Positions 12,704 through 13,047 of a DNA stretch of 13,047 nucleotides are shown piece after piece. The number at the start of each line of letters is the position of its first letter. Position 1 is the first letter of the stretch. The notes under the pieces are model-generated. The model was not told the DNA's origin. It saw nothing but the letters and a program-made list of their open reading frames with translations, and did not search any database. The stretch comes from Planctomycetota bacterium (lineage in GTDB: Bacteria; Planctomycetota; SZUA-567; H5-PLA8). Location: NCBI GenBank assembly GCA_025355035.1, contig JANXLS010000491.1, positions 1 to 13,047 on the forward strand, given 5' to 3'. The translations under genes were made by a program, and so were the position numbers.

Positions 12704-13047
12704 ATGAGCGAATTCAAATCCGGCGATAAAGTCCTTCATGCACTCTTCGGCCACGGCGTCGTGGCGTCCATCGCCGGCTCCGGCCGGGACGCGCGCATCA
12801 CCGTCGATTTTGCGTCCAGCGTCGGTCGGAAAAAACTGCTGGCATCCGTCGCCAATCTGCAATCCGCTGATTCCATCGGTCTCGCGCCGCACTCATCATC
12901 GGGTGCAGATGGATGGTTTGAAGTCCTCGAAACTACGCTCGCTCCGCGTCGCGGCCGCCGGGTCGACGGCATTCGAACGGGCGACTCCATTCGTGCGGAA
13001 GTCAGTAAATCCGAATTCTGGATCGCCGTCCGCGAGCGCCTGCGCCG
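12704..13047 (+). CDS. Protein with N-terminal PcrA/UvrD-tail-like (DUF3553-type) domain, 3' end outside the window
   Basis: 114 codons are visible with no stop. Residues about 5-55 (FKSGDKVLHALFGHGVV, then a strand pattern ending GRKKLL) resemble the small Tudor-like C-terminal domain of PcrA/UvrD helicases. There a GDxVxHxxFGxGxV pattern is followed by VxFxxxGxKxL, and the domain contacts RNA polymerase. Here it stands at the N-terminus directly after the start codon, so this is not a complete UvrD. The following part (about 70-114) contains GWFEVLETTLAPRRGRRVDG and is not recognised. It could be a stand-alone transcription-associated or DNA-repair protein, or part of a longer protein beyond the window. 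It is divergent from the flippase gene. Confidence 0.6.
   Translation, partial: MSEFKSGDKVLHALFGHGVVASIAGSGRDARITVDFASSVGRKKLLASVANLQSADSIGLAPHSSSGADGWFEVLETTLAPRRGRRVDGIRTGDSIRAEVSKSEFWIAVRERLR

Overview
This 13 kb window comes from a bacterium with moderately high GC and an outer membrane. The lipoprotein with an OmpA-type peptidoglycan-binding domain shows the latter. The secreted HEIDE-type metalloprotease with CARDB and PKD domains, and the intergenic palindromes built from 7-9 nt units, resemble what is seen in environmental phyla such as Acidobacteriota or the PVC group. The sequence alone does not fix the phylum.

Left part, 1-4054, plus strand: the end of a threonine-synthase-like PLP enzyme, a MoaD/ThiS-type sulfur carrier fused to a NIL domain, a ThiF/MoeB-type E1 adenylyltransferase, and a large DUF2201/COG3864 protein (duplicated metallopeptidase-like domain plus VWA-like domain). 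The first three resemble the thiocarboxylate route in which a threonine-synthase homologue converts O-phosphohomoserine to homocysteine using a thiocarboxylated carrier protein (MetM/MetO of Streptomyces). The NIL domain is the methionine-sensing module of MetN, which suggests that the carrier is feedback-controlled. The junction between carrier and NIL domain carries an in-phase A AAA AAG slippery site inside a run of ten A, followed by a 12-bp stem-loop, with a -1 frame stop codon two codons later. This looks like programmed frameshifting that would make a free carrier and a carrier-NIL fusion from one gene. It is the most notable signal in the window.

Middle, 4055-4791: a gene-free stretch with three copies of a palindrome-plus-tail motif and a long imperfect inverted repeat. 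It is followed by a secreted multidomain metalloprotease-like protein (4792-6843) and the ribosome-assembly GTPase Der (6925-8352). A bidirectional terminator separates der from the convergent OmpA-family lipoprotein gene.

Right part, 8491-12617, minus strand: the OmpA-family lipoprotein gene stands alone. Upstream of it is a separate operon, transcribed in the order flippase, PfkB-family sugar kinase, SAM methyltransferase. Flippase and kinase overlap by ATGA. This set suggests synthesis and export of a surface glycan. Divergent from it, at the window edge, begins a gene whose product starts with a domain like the C-terminal Tudor-like domain of PcrA/UvrD helicases.
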